NCBI GenBank assembly: GCA_030374805.1
Contig: JARGSG010000264.1
Span: 124,001 to 188,000 of the forward strand
DNA from: Gracilaria gracilis
Taxonomy: Eukaryota; Rhodophyta; Florideophyceae; Gracilariales; Gracilariaceae
Direction: 5' to 3'
Length of the DNA stretch: 64,000 nucleotides
The stretch's first letter is position 1, and each line of letters opens with the position of its first letter. Under the pieces are notes generated by a model. It was not told where the DNA came from, searched no databases, and saw only the letters and a list, made by a program, of their open reading frames with translations. Below are positions 1 through 11,114 of the stretch, one piece after another. A program made the translations under genes and the position numbers.

Positions 1-1286
1 TATTTAGCGAAGCGATATACTACGTCTCTTGAAGCACCCGAATTTTTGAAGAATTCTTAATTCTCATTTCTCAACTCGAGTACCATAAGTTGGGAAATCA
101 TTTGCGCACCACATATACATTTTTGAAATTTCTATAATATAATATTTGTAAGAATGTTACTCAGGTACCAAATTAGTAGGCAATTACATAAAAACCGTTT
201 AGAGTCTCAGAAATAATTCACAAAAGATATATCGTCTAAAAATGCAAACCCATGTAATCCGTTTAACTTTATTTCGGAAGTACCGCGACCTGTTGGCAAT
301 GCCTCCCAGGACAAGAAAAAATGGGCTGGTAATTGACTGTTCAATTTGTTTTTTTACCTCGTTTACTGTAAAGCATTAGGTTGTTTGTTCACTTGAAGAC
401 ACTATCCCACAAAAAAGCGCAACATTATAGGTCAATGGCGAGATCTCATTTAATAACATGGCCTTTACATTCTACTAGCTACAGGCCTCCTTGTTTAAAA
501 AGACTCACTTAAACTCTTTATGGAAATAGATTTACAGTTTGGAGCGCTCGAAAAGTATTTTGTCATAAAATGCAATCCAATACTTATATCACATGATGAT
601 ATTGTTAAAATTGGGTTTACTTTCTGTTTCAAGCGGAGCATGGTGAGGTTAAGTCTTCAAAAAATGTATGAATGATTATTAACAGGATTATTTGTTTTAA
701 GTATAAATCTTTTACTATTGATATGTAATCGTGGAGAACCTAATGCGAAATCTAAATCACAAGTTCAAATTATCGCATAGCGTTTGAAGAAATGTTCTGC
801 AATTAGTTGAACAAAATTAAGTATAGGCCGAGCTATGTTTTAACTGTGAAACTTTTGTTTCTTTTGTCTGTAGAATTTTTGGAGGTTGTATATTTTGGAA
901 AGAAGCCTTTATGTCTATTAGTTTATATTCATATATCGTAGGCTTTGAATTAAAACAAGGTGTAAAGTAGGAAAGATGGAGCAGAATTAAACACTACGCA
1001 TAGAAAACGGTTTACTCTTTTGTATTTGGACTCTTTGTTTGAATTGAATACGAAAATTTTTAACAAAAGATGGAAAAGCTGAAATACTCGTAACCTTGCA
1101 AAAGCAAGGAGTTGTCTAACGTTTTTCTTTTAGAACTATGTAACCTAACTGCATGACAGGAAAAAGATAGAGCATGGTCAGAATAGGCTCCTAAAGCACA
1201 TATTCAAACTGGTTATTTTTGACCCGTAGAACAACAAGGCTTCTAGAAATTGTAAGTTGACGAAACTCAAAATTTCCAGTTTCGAG
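1..1286. other. AT-rich non-coding DNA, probable interior of a transposon copy
   Basis: No open frame of note occurs on either strand and the composition is much more AT-rich than the rest of the window. It ends at 1287-1310 in an outward-facing Harbinger-type terminal repeat, so I infer it is the right part of a second, non-autonomous copy that starts beyond the left edge. No matching left terminus (GGGGCGTTCTATAA) was seen in this stretch. Confidence 0.45.
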
Positions 1287-1337
1287 TTTCGTAAACTTAT
1301 AGAACGCCCCTCAGGGGCGTTCTATAACTTTACGAAA
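1287..1337. repeat. Head-to-head terminal inverted repeats sharing one TCA
   Basis: Two 24-bp arms (1287-1310 and 1314-1337) are reverse complements with one mismatch and flank the trinucleotide TCA at 1311-1313. The right arm opens the 1314-9185 element; the left arm closes another element lying to the left. In single strand this would form a long hairpin with a 3-nt loop. Confidence 0.85.
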
Positions 1338-1344
1338 CCGGAAA
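1314..1344 (+). repeat. Left terminal inverted repeat of the Harbinger element
   Basis: Starts GGGG after TCA and runs to CCGGAAA. It differs from the reverse complement of 9155-9185 at one position only (T versus G at position 18). Confidence 0.85.
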
Positions 1345-1500
1345 CCCGTGATTAAATGTTTTGAAAAGGTTGGCATTTCCGTTGTTCACAGCAATGTATG
1401 CGTGCAACTCTTGTGTTAAGATTACAAGTTCCTATGCCCCCCAGGAGCTCTATTCACCACCAAGCGCTCTCCCAACCAACTCAAACAACCTTCAATCGCC

Positions 1501-2796
1501 ATGGAAGCAAGAAACAAACTAAGAATTCGACATCGATTACTCAAGCGCCGTTTACAAAGACAACGTTTAATCATTCCAGCTCTTCCGCCACGCCACAGAG
1601 ATAGTAATGGAGTTTATTTTACTCTACTCATCCTGTCACAAATCCTCCACATGTACATTGATCATCACACCCGAAAGACTGTTCGAACAATTATTCCAAG
1701 ACCCCCGTTCTTTGCGCAAGGACACATCAGCAATCTACCACCCCATTATTTCAAGCGCATGTATCGAGTCACAAAGGAACAGTTCACGCTTTTGTGTAGC
1801 GTTCTTCGCACCAAACTACAAAGAAGACAACGAAATGGCAACAATTTCTTGCGCTCTATTTCTGTTGAGGTTATGCTGTTCGTAACCTTACGTATACTTG
1901 CCGGTGCGAGCTATTTAGATGTGGGACGGCCGTACGGAATTGAGTTTTCTACGGCATATTATGTGTTTGATGAAATGCTAACTGAATTGGATCGTTGTTT
2001 ACCGCAGATTGTATTTCCTACTACAAGAGAAGAGTGCTGTAAGAATGCGAATTTGTTCCGTTCAAAACGGAAAACGCCTTTACACGGTGTCATCGCGGCT
2101 TTGGATGGGATAGCAATTGAAATTCAGAAACCGCGTGCCTCAGACGCTCCAGATCCTCGCAAGTACTTCAATCGTAAGGGATTGTTTGCACTTTGTGTCC
2201 AGGCCGCGGTCCAGGCAGACTACAAATTCTGTTTTGTTTCTGCGAGACATTCAGGTGGAACACATGACTCTACCGCTTTTAGGTCTTCCATGCTCTATGA
2301 TCTAGTCTCAAGTTCACTATTGCCGCCTTGGGCGGCAATTGCTGCGGATGACGCGTATTGTAATGAGTACGGAATTTTAACGCCTTATCCGGGGTGTGAT
2401 CTTTCGCAGCGTGAGGATGCTTTCAATGCATATTTATCTTTGTGTCGCACAGTGGTTGAGCAGGCGTTTGGAATCCTAGTGTGCCGGTTCGGTATCTTCT
2501 GGTCGCCACTTAGATGTTCATTGCGCAAAGCAAGTTTGATTATTCTGGTAGCTTGTAAGCTACACAATCTTATAATTGACAGCACACACTCTGAAATATT
2601 TGAAATGATTCCATCACACGAAGACAACCGCGTGGTTGGTGAGCCAACTGTTCACTTTCAGGATATCTTACATATGGAGCAAGAGAGTATGCGTTCTCGC
2701 AATCGCAGCCGCGAATCGTCACTGCTTCGGGATGGAATCGCGGATCGACTCCAGGCTCTTGGTTTTATCCGCCGTCGAGTTTCCCAGCGCTCATGA
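1501..2796 (+). CDS. PIF/Harbinger (HARBI1-like) DDE transposase
   Basis: A 431-residue protein of the DDE_Tnp_4 / HARBI1 nuclease family, which cuts and joins transposon ends in the nucleus. A helical N-terminal region (around residues 85-150, PPHYFKRMYRVTKEQF and onward) precedes the catalytic core. The expected acidic residues lie in ALDGIAIEI, in SGGTHDSTAF and in the helix RTVVEQAFGIL, followed by the family signature RFGIFWSPLRC. The ATG at 1501 gives a normal length for the family and no internal stop is present, so it may be functional. It lies just inside the left inverted repeat of the 1314-9185 element. A classical helix-turn-helix accessory gene of this superfamily is not obvious; the right-end ORF 7614-8978 takes its position. 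Confidence 0.9.
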   Translation: MEARNKLRIRHRLLKRRLQRQRLIIPALPPRHRDSNGVYFTLLILSQILHMYIDHHTRKTVRTIIPRPPFFAQGHISNLPPHYFKRMYRVTKEQFTLLCSVLRTKLQRRQRNGNNFLRSISVEVMLFVTLRILAGASYLDVGRPYGIEFSTAYYVFDEMLTELDRCLPQIVFPTTREECCKNANLFRSKRKTPLHGVIAALDGIAIEIQKPRASDAPDPRKYFNRKGLFALCVQAAVQADYKFCFVSARHSGGTHDSTAFRSSMLYDLVSSSLLPPWAAIAADDAYCNEYGILTPYPGCDLSQREDAFNAYLSLCRTVVEQAFGILVCRFGIFWSPLRCSLRKASLIILVACKLHNLIIDSTHSEIFEMIPSHEDNRVVGEPTVHFQDILHMEQESMRSRNRSRESSLLRDGIADRLQALGFIRRRVSQRS

Positions 2797-2830
2797 TTAC
2801 CTTGTTTATGTCCTCTTTTAGAACTCCGGG

Positions 2831-5560
2831 CTACACATGGTGCGTTTTGCATAGACTGCGTCTGAGAATTGCAGTCACGAGAGTGCTTAGTTTTGCTACG
2901 CACATGATCTTTTCATTGATGATTCGCTGGTCTCCCTGTTCCAGCTGCTGGCTACTTTTTCTCTTGCTCTTGGAAGCAGTTGTTAGTACTGTGTTCCCGC
3001 TAGGTGGATGAAGTGCAACCTCGTTAGATGAAGGCCTTTGGAGGCCTTCGAAAGCGCGGTTCACAATAGATGTGATCGTTGAGAGACCTTGTACTAAAAC
3101 AGAGACACGAAGTTCATCAATTTCAGACTCTACTCGTTGAAACAAACATCCAAAGCCCTCACGTTGATTTACATCAATTGCAATCTCAGAACCCACAAGG
3201 AGGATAGAGTTGCGATATAAAGCTTCATACATTTCCAAGCGCTGAGCTCGGATCACGTCATATCCCCATCCTTCTGCTTCATACTTTATACCTCCTAATT
3301 TCAGCGTGGCTGCCTCAGTTATTTTACCCTCCTCATCAGAATCTCGAAGCCTGAAGTCTACCAACGGAGCCGTCAACACAAAAGTAATATTGTCGTTGGT
3401 ATGAGTTTCTCTCCATTCATCGATTCCATCTCGCAAACCATCATGAAACTGGGGTGCCACTTTCAAAAACTGATGTTGAATACCAGACATGGTGTTGATT
3501 AATGGTGCCGTGCTGGACAATTCAAGAAACCCAGTACCGTCCGCTACATCCAATTCTACCCGATTTTTCACTACGTCAATTCTAAGAGACGCAGTAACTT
3601 CGAAGGACTTCGACTTCTCACTCCATTCTGAGCACGTAGCCGGTTTTGATTCTATAAAACCCGTAGTCGATAACAAAGGTCTGTGTCCTGGTATTGCCAA
3701 TGTTCCTCTTTGAAAAGATTTCTCGATATCTCCGCTCTCGATTTCGGCGTAACCGTCTGAGAGGCAGCAGCAGATGTTCAAGGAACTGCGTTGCGACTCT
3801 TGAACTGTACGTCCAACCAACAGCGTGAATCTAGCTATCTTAACACAGGTTTTGACGTGGAGTATATCGTCGACCTTGGTAGCCTTTAAGTTTCCAGTTC
3901 TCAGAGGCTTATTACTTTCATCACCTGTCTTATTATATATGGATCGCATACTCTTAGCAAATGCAGCAATTCTCCTCATACGCTCGAAACCGTCTTCAGT
4001 CATGAAGTCAAGTACAGCGCTTGACGATTGAACTGCTAATGATCTGGTCACCTTCGTTTCGTATCCAAGCTTGTAGAGCTTCAGTTCCAGAAAGTTGAGC
4101 TCTTTCTCATCTTTCATGATATGTCGGTGTGTATCATCACTGACGCCACCAACCCATACAATCCTTTCTCCGTCCACCAGCTTTGCATTCCCGATACATA
4201 GTGAGCCGTTGTACGACTCAAGAGACGAATCCAACTCTGCTTGCATGGAGATTGCTCTCACATCAAAACTCATATTACTGAGTTCGTCTGCAATCGCTAT
4301 ACGAAAGAAGGGGATATTGATTCCAAATCTTATTTTCGACCACGTTGTTGAAAGGTACGATACTTCTTGAGAAGCAGAGCTTGCTTGCCCATACTTCGCA
4401 ACTGTGAGCGAATGTTTCAACTCTTCTGCGACATGCTCCTGCTCCCGAGATACGTCAGTGCCAAGAAGTGCCCACCCAAGCCAATCACGAGTAGCAAATG
4501 ACTAAACTTCGTCAGCGAGCGCATGTTTGCTTGCCTGATCACGGAGGATTAGGATTGCATCCGCTCCGAGAGCGCTCTCTAGTTCAAGAATCTGAACTGC
4601 TTTATCAGCACTTGTGATCCTCCGTAGACGCTTCACATGCAGTTCTTTGTACCAGACGAAACTCTTTGCCTTTCGACGAGCTTCTGCCTTTGAAAAGTAG
4701 ATCCTACGCTTGCAAAAGACAGAGGTCACGCAGCGCACAGCATACTGTAACCAGCTTCGTGCATTATCCTGGACAGCTTCATTGGGGCGCTGATGCAAAT
4801 AGGCAGTATGCCAAAGTAATGATCTTTCCGACAACCCTTTCAAGAAGTGTGGGAAGGAAAAGTGTACTTCCAACTTAAAAATGGGTATATGGAGCCCTAA
4901 GCGCCACGCGCCACCTCTATACGTAGCATTAAAGGATATGGAAGTTTTTGAAAAGCATAGCTCCGGGTGGCTTGTTTGCGAAGTTATGGCAAATGAAACT
5001 CCGGAAGCAATAACAAGCTTTTCTAGATCAGCACGGTTTGCAGCGTGAGGGGTGGGCTTCGTGGAAAGTTCATTGAGGCGGATAATTCCGAGCTGACCAG
5101 AGGCGAATTTAAGCTCAATTGTGACACTCTTTATATCGAGTTCGAAGCGATCCAACAGCATTGGCAAAAATCGAGCAAGTACACGGGAAAGTGGACTCTT
5201 CCCTCTTTCGCCTTCAGCAAGTTGTCGCTTTTTCTCGTTTTCTGCCTCAGACGAAAAGGCTTCGAACACCTCTTGCTGTGAAGATGAAAACGGAACCTCT
5301 GACAATGACAAACGGAAATCTTCAGCTTGAGCTCGGATTGGAGATGAGTATAACTTCGTCCAAGGCACCTGCACAGAAAGACTGCCTATCTTGCCGTGAT
5401 TGAGTTGCAGAGGCAAGTTACTGACAATGAGAAACGAAGGCGCAACGTCAACATATTCTAAGTGAAGTTTTCCGCGCAGCAGATTGACGCGCAGAGACTC
5501 GCGCAGGCCGGGAAAATGACAGGCTAACGCATCCACGACAAGGTTCTCAAATATACCCAT
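2831..5560 (-). pseudogene. VPS13-like (chorein N-terminal) gene fragment with in-frame stop
   Basis: VPS13 proteins are bridge-like lipid transporters at membrane contact sites. The ATG at 5560 opens a typical chorein N-terminus (MGIFENLVVDALACHFPG, then VPWTKLYSSPI); the family region CKRRIYFSKAEARRKAKSF follows near residue 280. The 352-codon frame ends in TAG at 4504-4502, but the same frame stays open for 27 codons into a further 529 codons reaching 2831. The sequence just past the TAG (RDWLGWALLG) resembles the Gly/Trp-rich segment found there in VPS13, so the two parts are one gene. I found no GT-AG intron of suitable phase that removes the stop. About 900 codons remain of a protein that normally exceeds 3000 residues, and the 3' end stops 35 bp from the transposase gene. 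I read it as a captured, truncated copy. Confidence 0.75.
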
Positions 5561-5947
5561 GTTGCGCTTGCTTCTGCGATGTAATTCTTTCCATGTACAC
5601 AGATAAACGAATTTTGCCCCTTAACCTGCTACGATGCTTTGTACTTGGGGATGCTCCGTCTGTCAAGAAAACATTAGGAATGAAACAAAAACTACCCACC
5701 AAGGACGGAGTTTGATATTGAGTGACTAGGGGAAATGGTACATGTTCCGTTGACCATGCTCTGTTCACACCAGTGACAAGATTGAAGCTCTCGACTGCGA
5801 GTCGGCAATGAAGCCATCTATCTTCGGTATCTATTGAAATGCGGAGCGCGCAGAAAAACCGATACGGCACGTCAGACCAGAGGACTTGATGTCGGCGCGT
5901 GCGAAGAAGGCGAACAATCTGCATCGCATCACATTTTGTCAGAAAGC

Positions 5948-7576
5948 ATGGCGCGGGGACGCGAATTTGTCCGTGCTCTGAGATTGGAACAAGTGGCAAC
6001 GTTGCACAGTTCAAGTGCGGAGCAAGTGCCACCAGCTGCTTACAGTCCACTGTCATTGGACGTGCTGCCAAACTGGATGGATTCGATACAGTCAGCACAA
6101 CCGTCTCCGAAGACACTTGTCTACGACTACGCGTCCTCCGCTTCCCCAGCGTCACGAAGGATGTCTACGGCTTCGTATTGTGCATCTTCCGAACGGGCTT
6201 CGGTGCAGCAAAGGAGGCTTTCTTTTGTTACTGGCGTGCAAGTCCAACAGCCAGTGGAGCACACTGCGGCCGAGTATAGAGAAGCAAGCGTTTCCGACAG
6301 AAAGGGTCGAAGTCGACGTAGCAGTGTGTCCTCAAGGAGAATGAGCTCTGCTTCTACATGTCGCCCTGCGACGTATGCCCGATTCGAGCCATTTGGTCCC
6401 AGTGACACAGGTGCACTACTCTATGAGACCAACGGGCGCAAATTTCTGATTGTCGTCGATGTTGTCGAACCTGAGGAACACGTCGGGACGCAATGCCAAC
6501 CTTTAGATATCGACGTGGAAATGGATCTTCTTTTCGAAAAACTGGATGAAGCAGGAGAGGAACAGAGTGAGGGAGTTATGGAGGTTGAACAGCTACGATC
6601 CGCCTCGATACTGTAAAGCCCCCAACATGTTCTACTTGGTGACCTTTCGAGTATCAAGACAGCAGCAGAAAGTACGGTGGGGCACGATCTTCCCAATACT
6701 ACGCCGTCCATAGCCCTCAGCGATTATCTTCCCGCTATCCCAACACCACCCATGGCCCCAAGTGCTCGTCACAGCGAAACTACCCATGAACTCCGCGAGA
6801 CGGCCTCCCAAACTCAGACAGAAGCTGATACACCACCAATTAAGGCTACTACTCCACGTTCCGTTCGGACACTCTCTCTTTCCGAAGAGAAAGAAGGCAG
6901 CGTCGAAATGGAAAACACCAAGGCTACACAGTCTGAAGGTGCTCCTGCGTGTACACCAGCCCGAAACGAGAAAAGTGTTGATGCTGAAACCGATGAGCTT
7001 GTGGCAAGTCGAAATAGGTGTTCTCCGCAACAGAGAAATGTCACATTGAATGAGTCTTTGGATCACCAGGTGTTTATTGCCACGAGGGAAGAGGTCCATG
7101 CTAATGCTGCCGTAATTACAGGTTTTGATAATGGGCACGGGGAACAAATAATTGTCGCCACAACAGCCCATGCAAGAACAAGTCGTTCCCCTCATGCACC
7201 ACTTTCCCTGTCTGGCCCAGTTTCAGCCTCTCTTCCGAAACGAATGGACACTGAAACGATTCCTCAAGCTATTACCCACAGCAACCAGGTCTCAATCTCT
7301 GAAAGTGGCAATGAACTTGTCATGGAAGTGGTGGAACAGCCCAATATTCCTAAACCAGATTTCTTGGGCTCTGCACCCTCTCAATCCAGCCAGCCGCCAC
7401 ATAGAACAGGTGCATCTGGTGCTAGGAGCGCTCTCAGCGTGGCTGGCCATCGAAGCAAGGAGGTGAATGAGACTACAGGTGACGCAAATGGAGGCTTCAA
7501 AGCCACCTCTTCATCAAGTTTACGCTACTATTCCCATATGCGAACCGCACAGCAAAGAGAGATATATATGAGTTGA
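5948..7576 (+). CDS. Unrecognised Ser/Thr-rich protein, probably with one 60-nt intron
   Basis: I do not recognise this protein. Two ORFs in the same frame are separated by a single TAA at 6614-6616. Removing a GT-AG intron at 6613-6672 (60 nt, GTAAAG donor, GAAAG acceptor) removes the stop and keeps frame, giving about 522 residues from the ATG at 5948. The product is low in complexity, rich in Ser, Thr, Glu and Pro, with Arg/Ser stretches (RRSSVSSRRMSSAS) and one more ordered segment (KFLIVVDVVEPEEHV). It lies inside the Harbinger element, divergent from the VPS13 fragment. Without the intron it is simply a frame broken by one stop. Confidence 0.45.
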
Positions 7577-7613
7577 AATCAGAAGCACATCGTGTACAGA
7601 AGAATGAATATAC

Positions 7614-8978
7614 TCAAATCAAAGAAGACGGCGGCCCCTTTGAAAGGCTCTCAATGGAGCGCTTAAGGGTTTTTTCGATAGCATTCTTTTCTTCTTCACT
7701 CGTGGCGTTCTCCATCATAGATTTGGCTTTCTGTATAGAATTCAAAGCCTCATTATTCCATCTTTCTCGACTCTGCAAAGCCTCGTAAACCAGCTTGTCT
7801 CTTTCAGCGGCCTCGATTTGTTTGGCGATGTCCTTATCCTGCGGTCGTAGAACAGAGAGTAAACTTTCTATCTCCGAAATTCTGTTATCATAAGCAAACT
7901 TCTGTCTTTTGGGCGATGAATGCTGAACGCTACTGGAGAATGTCTGTCCAGGATGAACACCAGCACCCACACCTTCCTCCCTTTGTGCATCAGAACGCAG
8001 TGCTGTCGTTGCCATTGGAGCGATCAAAGGATACTGGTTCAGAAAACAATGGCCGTACATAATATACGTCTTTCCCTCAGAAAAGCGCACGAAGGCTTCC
8101 GGATCTCCCTGCCCTGAGGCCTCAAACCGAGTTAGACATGTCCCGTACAAACTCTTGAAATCGCTGAACTTCCGTTTTAACACTCCTGCATCCCGCATAT
8201 GTGGCCGACAATACGGGGAGATAGAAGCAATATCACTCAAAGTCACACCGCCTGACAGGCTGACGATAGGTTGTGACTTAAAATCTAGATCATTGTAAAG
8301 CGGTGCAATGTCTTCCGTCCACGGATCCACAGTAGTCGTGTCGAGTTCTTCCCTTGTAAGGCATTGCGTCAGCTTTTGGCGTGCGGCAGTCATCCTCGCA
8401 TCCCCAATTACATGCAATAAGCCACAATATTCGTTGGCTTCGAACGCTGGTTGTTTGGTATCCACTAGTTCTACTCTTTCGTTTTCTATGATAGCAGGCT
8501 CACCAACTACGACTTCGTCGTTTCGAAACAACGGAATATCCCCCCGTACCCAGCGGAGGAGGTCTTCACCAGTGTTCTGTTTTGTAATACGCACTGTGGT
8601 TGTGGGTAAACAGTTCAGTCTCCAGTATAGAGGCTCACTAATGTCGCATGTTCCATCAATTATATCAGAAATGGCTTTCAAACTGCATTGCCTCTGAACC
8701 ATTTTCACAGCCATAATGTATCTTTTTGTTTGAAGTTTGGCATTCTGAGCGCCCAATACATGCAGTGCTTTAGTAGCCAGCTTGCAGTGGAGATTGTCAT
8801 ATTTGTTTTCCCGGAGTATAGATTGTGCCTGGGATATTGTGGTTGGAACGGTCGTTAAGCTTCGTTGTTTTTGCGTCGTTGTGGTCTGAGTGTCTTCGGC
8901 AGTTTGATTTTCATTGGAGATGGTCGCAGAGCTTGCTGCTTTTTCGCTTTCAGCTGGAGGATTCTGGGTATTCTGCAT
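7614..8978 (-). CDS. Unrecognised accessory ORF of the Harbinger element
   Basis: A 454-residue open frame from the ATG at 8978, intact, with a Gln/Thr-rich N-terminus, a globular middle (about residues 50-310, containing Trp and Cys-His pairs such as YCGLLHVIGDARM and SPYCRPHMRDAG) and a charged helical C-terminus (residues 355-445) likely to form a coiled coil. It lies about 210 bp inside the right terminal repeat, facing the transposase. In PIF/Harbinger elements the second gene is usually a Myb/SANT-type DNA-binding partner of the transposase; position and size suggest that role here, but I see no clear Myb motif, so function is unassigned. Confidence 0.6.
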   Translation of the reverse strand: MQNTQNPPAESEKAASSATISNENQTAEDTQTTTTQKQRSLTTVPTTISQAQSILRENKYDNLHCKLATKALHVLGAQNAKLQTKRYIMAVKMVQRQCSLKAISDIIDGTCDISEPLYWRLNCLPTTTVRITKQNTGEDLLRWVRGDIPLFRNDEVVVGEPAIIENERVELVDTKQPAFEANEYCGLLHVIGDARMTAARQKLTQCLTREELDTTTVDPWTEDIAPLYNDLDFKSQPIVSLSGGVTLSDIASISPYCRPHMRDAGVLKRKFSDFKSLYGTCLTRFEASGQGDPEAFVRFSEGKTYIMYGHCFLNQYPLIAPMATTALRSDAQREEGVGAGVHPGQTFSSSVQHSSPKRQKFAYDNRISEIESLLSVLRPQDKDIAKQIEAAERDKLVYEALQSRERWNNEALNSIQKAKSMMENATSEEEKNAIEKTLKRSIESLSKGPPSSLI

Positions 8979-9154
8979 TGTGAAGGAAAAAGGACTACGT
9001 ACCGTTTTTGCGGTTGAGGAGGGTATGCTTTGTTGGGGTTGTTCGTTTCCCTGACTGGGAAACTCTGGAAGCTCCAGACGGGAAGAAACGGTGAAATGAC
9101 AGCAGCTATACGTGTGTACTCTTTATTGGTTTGCTTATCGTTTCCGATTTACGA

Positions 9155-9185
9155 TTTCCGGTTTCGTCAAGTTATAGAACGCCCC
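9155..9185 (-). repeat. Right terminal inverted repeat of the Harbinger element
   Basis: Reads TTTCCGG to CGCCCC and is followed at once by the TCA target duplication (9186-9188). It is the inverse of 1314-1344 with a single mismatch. Confidence 0.85.
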
Positions 9186-9189
9186 TCAG

Positions 9190-9669
9190 CAGCGCTGCCG
9201 CGCGCACGGGCGTGAAACGCAGCGACGCCAGCCTGCGAACTGGGCGCATACTCGTGTGCCGTTCCAGCGAGCGCGTGCTTGCGGTACACGACATCAAGAA
9301 TGACGGCCTTGTCGCACTTGAGCAGCTAAATGTCGCTGAAAATCTCGTCAACGATCCAGTAAGCGTGCGTGAAGTGGAAGATGAGGTCAAGCTCGCACAA
9401 GAGGCCAATTTACTGATCGTGCACCTCCACTAGCAGAGGCAGCGGCATGGCCAGCTCGCTGTCGTCGGCACTCATGATGGCAGTGAAGGACAGGTTGACG
9501 TAGCGCTTGTATTTCAGCTTGTCGTCGTTCAGGTCTACCACGTTGAACATCTTCAAGCTGCGCGTCAGGCGGGCTTCTGCACGTCGCGTACGATGGCCAC
9601 GCGCTCGGCATCGCCATGCAGGTCGTACCATTTGGAGGGGCGCAGCTTGTCCTGGAGGTTGATGAGCAT
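9190..9669 (-). pseudogene. AP complex sigma (clathrin adaptor small chain) pseudogene
   Basis: Sigma subunits are about 150-residue longin-fold components of clathrin adaptor complexes. Reading leftward from the ATG at 9669, three frames give successive parts of one: an N-terminus with MLINLQDK and RPSKWYDLHGD (family: RxSKWY), then YKRYVNLSF with DDSEL, then CELDLIFHFTHAYWIVDEI, the hallmark CELDLIF motif. At least one frameshift (near 9600) and in-frame stops interrupt it, so it is dead. No introns are seen. Its C-terminal end abuts the TCA duplication of the Harbinger element. The DNA is GC-richer than the intact genes of the window. Which AP complex it came from cannot be told. Confidence 0.75.
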
Positions 9670-11110
9670 GATCCAGGGAATATGTGCGTGTGCGTTGCTT
9701 TTTGCTCGATAGTGTACCACATCATGGTCACCAGTCTTTGCCCGCTGCTCAGAACGCGTTGGGGGCTCTCACCATTTGCTCGATGCTAACCGGGATCCCT
9801 GCTTCGCCTCCACCCCCTGATGAAAGCTCTAAGCTGCCGGCGTGGTGGTCTTTGTGCGCTTCGCCGCACCGCGAACACTACGATGGTGATCGTATCCTCC
9901 AGCTACCAGAGCTTGCACGCGCAGCCCCTCGACCTGCTAGCCGTATGAAATCGCGGTCTGCGCATACGCGAGGGGCCCCAAAGTGAGCGGGGCAACAGCA
10001 TGCGGTTGTGGTGGTGGTCCAGTACCGTGCTATGCACGAAGAGACGAAGCATATGCTATGGGCATGGCCAGCAGGTTGGCGAATAGCAACAGTTTAGCAA
10101 CCTGCATCGCTCGGAAAAAGTTACGGGCGGAACTCTCGGGCGATTCGATTCGTGCTAGCAGGAGGCCGTGCACCACTCTGTGGCACCGTGGCGGCGAAAT
10201 AACCTCAGTGTCGGCGGGCGACGGAATCAAGCAACCAAGAGACGAAAGAAAAAGAGATGGACGATCTATGCAGTTCTACACTGTATGAGAGACGTGCGCG
10301 TCTTCTACGACTGACAAGTGTGAGGGGGTGCTGCCTGGCTTTTATTGGAAGAGTTCTTGAAAGGCAGCGCAGCGGCTGCGCTGTGGCATCCGACACCGCT
10401 TTGTATACCATTGTTAACGACACGGTCACCAGCACTGGAATGATTTGCAATGCAGACGCCCGCCTACTCTTCCTTGCATGCCGCCAGTGCCAGTTCTTTC
10501 TCAAACAAACCCGCATTGCACACTTCTCCTCTCGAGGCGGGAACGAATTGAAGCAACTACGAGCACATGTATTGAATAGGTAGGCTTCGGTTGGAGAGGT
10601 TTTTCCGAAATCAAAAAGGAGACGGAAGAGCCGCCATAGTGAAGGTAAGAAACCCTGTTTTAGGGACAGAATTGACACACGTGAAGATACTGAAGACATG
10701 AAACCACCATTTCGGTCCGAAAGAAACACATGTATAAACTCATCTAAATATCTCAAGATGAACAAGACGGGTCACATCATTCCATAAAGGGAACACCTGG
10801 AGGAAGTGTCAGTCCTGCAAATGGGGTATCAAGGCCATTGAATCTGAAGAAAGACGATCCGCTACGAAATACCGTGACTGGCCAGTGCGTATCTCAGAGA
10901 GGGTGGTTGACAGATGATTTTGAGGGTGCTGTTGCCTCTCACTCGCTGTTAGCGTCGCGAAAGTTGCAGTAAGAAGGTATTTTGTTCAGGCTCCTGCACC
11001 GAATTGAAGAGTACATATCTCTGACAGATAATCTAATCAATGGCCTTCAGCAATTTCGCGTCTAAGCGTAACTTGCCCACACTGCAATTACGTACCCATT
11101 ATTAAGATCG
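9670..11110. other. No gene recognised
   Basis: The first 550 bases are GC-rich like the AP-sigma remnant and the rest is neutral. Several ORFs of 60-186 codons exist on both strands (for example 10205-10765 minus) but none has family-like motifs or agreement between neighbouring frames. It may hold further decayed fragments that I cannot identify. Confidence 0.5.
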
Positions 11111-11114
11111 CCCT

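Larger units (their letters stand above)
1314..9185. mobile_element. PIF/Harbinger transposon carrying a VPS13 gene fragment
   Basis: The left terminus (1314-1344, beginning GGGGCGTTCTATAAC) and the right terminus (9155-9185) are inverted repeats matching at 30 of 31 positions. Each is directly flanked by TCA (1311-1313 and 9186-9188), the 3-bp target duplication size typical of PIF/Harbinger. A Harbinger-type transposase starts about 190 bp inside the left end and reads inward; an unrecognised 454-residue ORF starts about 210 bp inside the right end and also reads inward. Between them lie a VPS13 N-terminal fragment and a 522-residue ORF. The ends and duplications are seen directly; that the whole 7.9 kb moved as one unit is inferred. 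A chance match of two unrelated copies is the main alternative. Confidence 0.75.

Noticed and set aside
5547..6155. 202-codon minus-strand ORF overlapping the VPS13 start
   Set aside because: It overlaps two better frames, has no ordered motifs and starts inside the low-complexity plus-strand gene.
10030..10230. Fragment resembling a membrane permease (LLLFANLLAMPIAYA)
   Set aside because: A single short hydrophobic match without any other conserved block.
10205..10765. 186-codon minus-strand ORF
   Set aside because: No family motif, basic and Leu/Ser-rich without pattern, and plus-strand ORFs are equally open.
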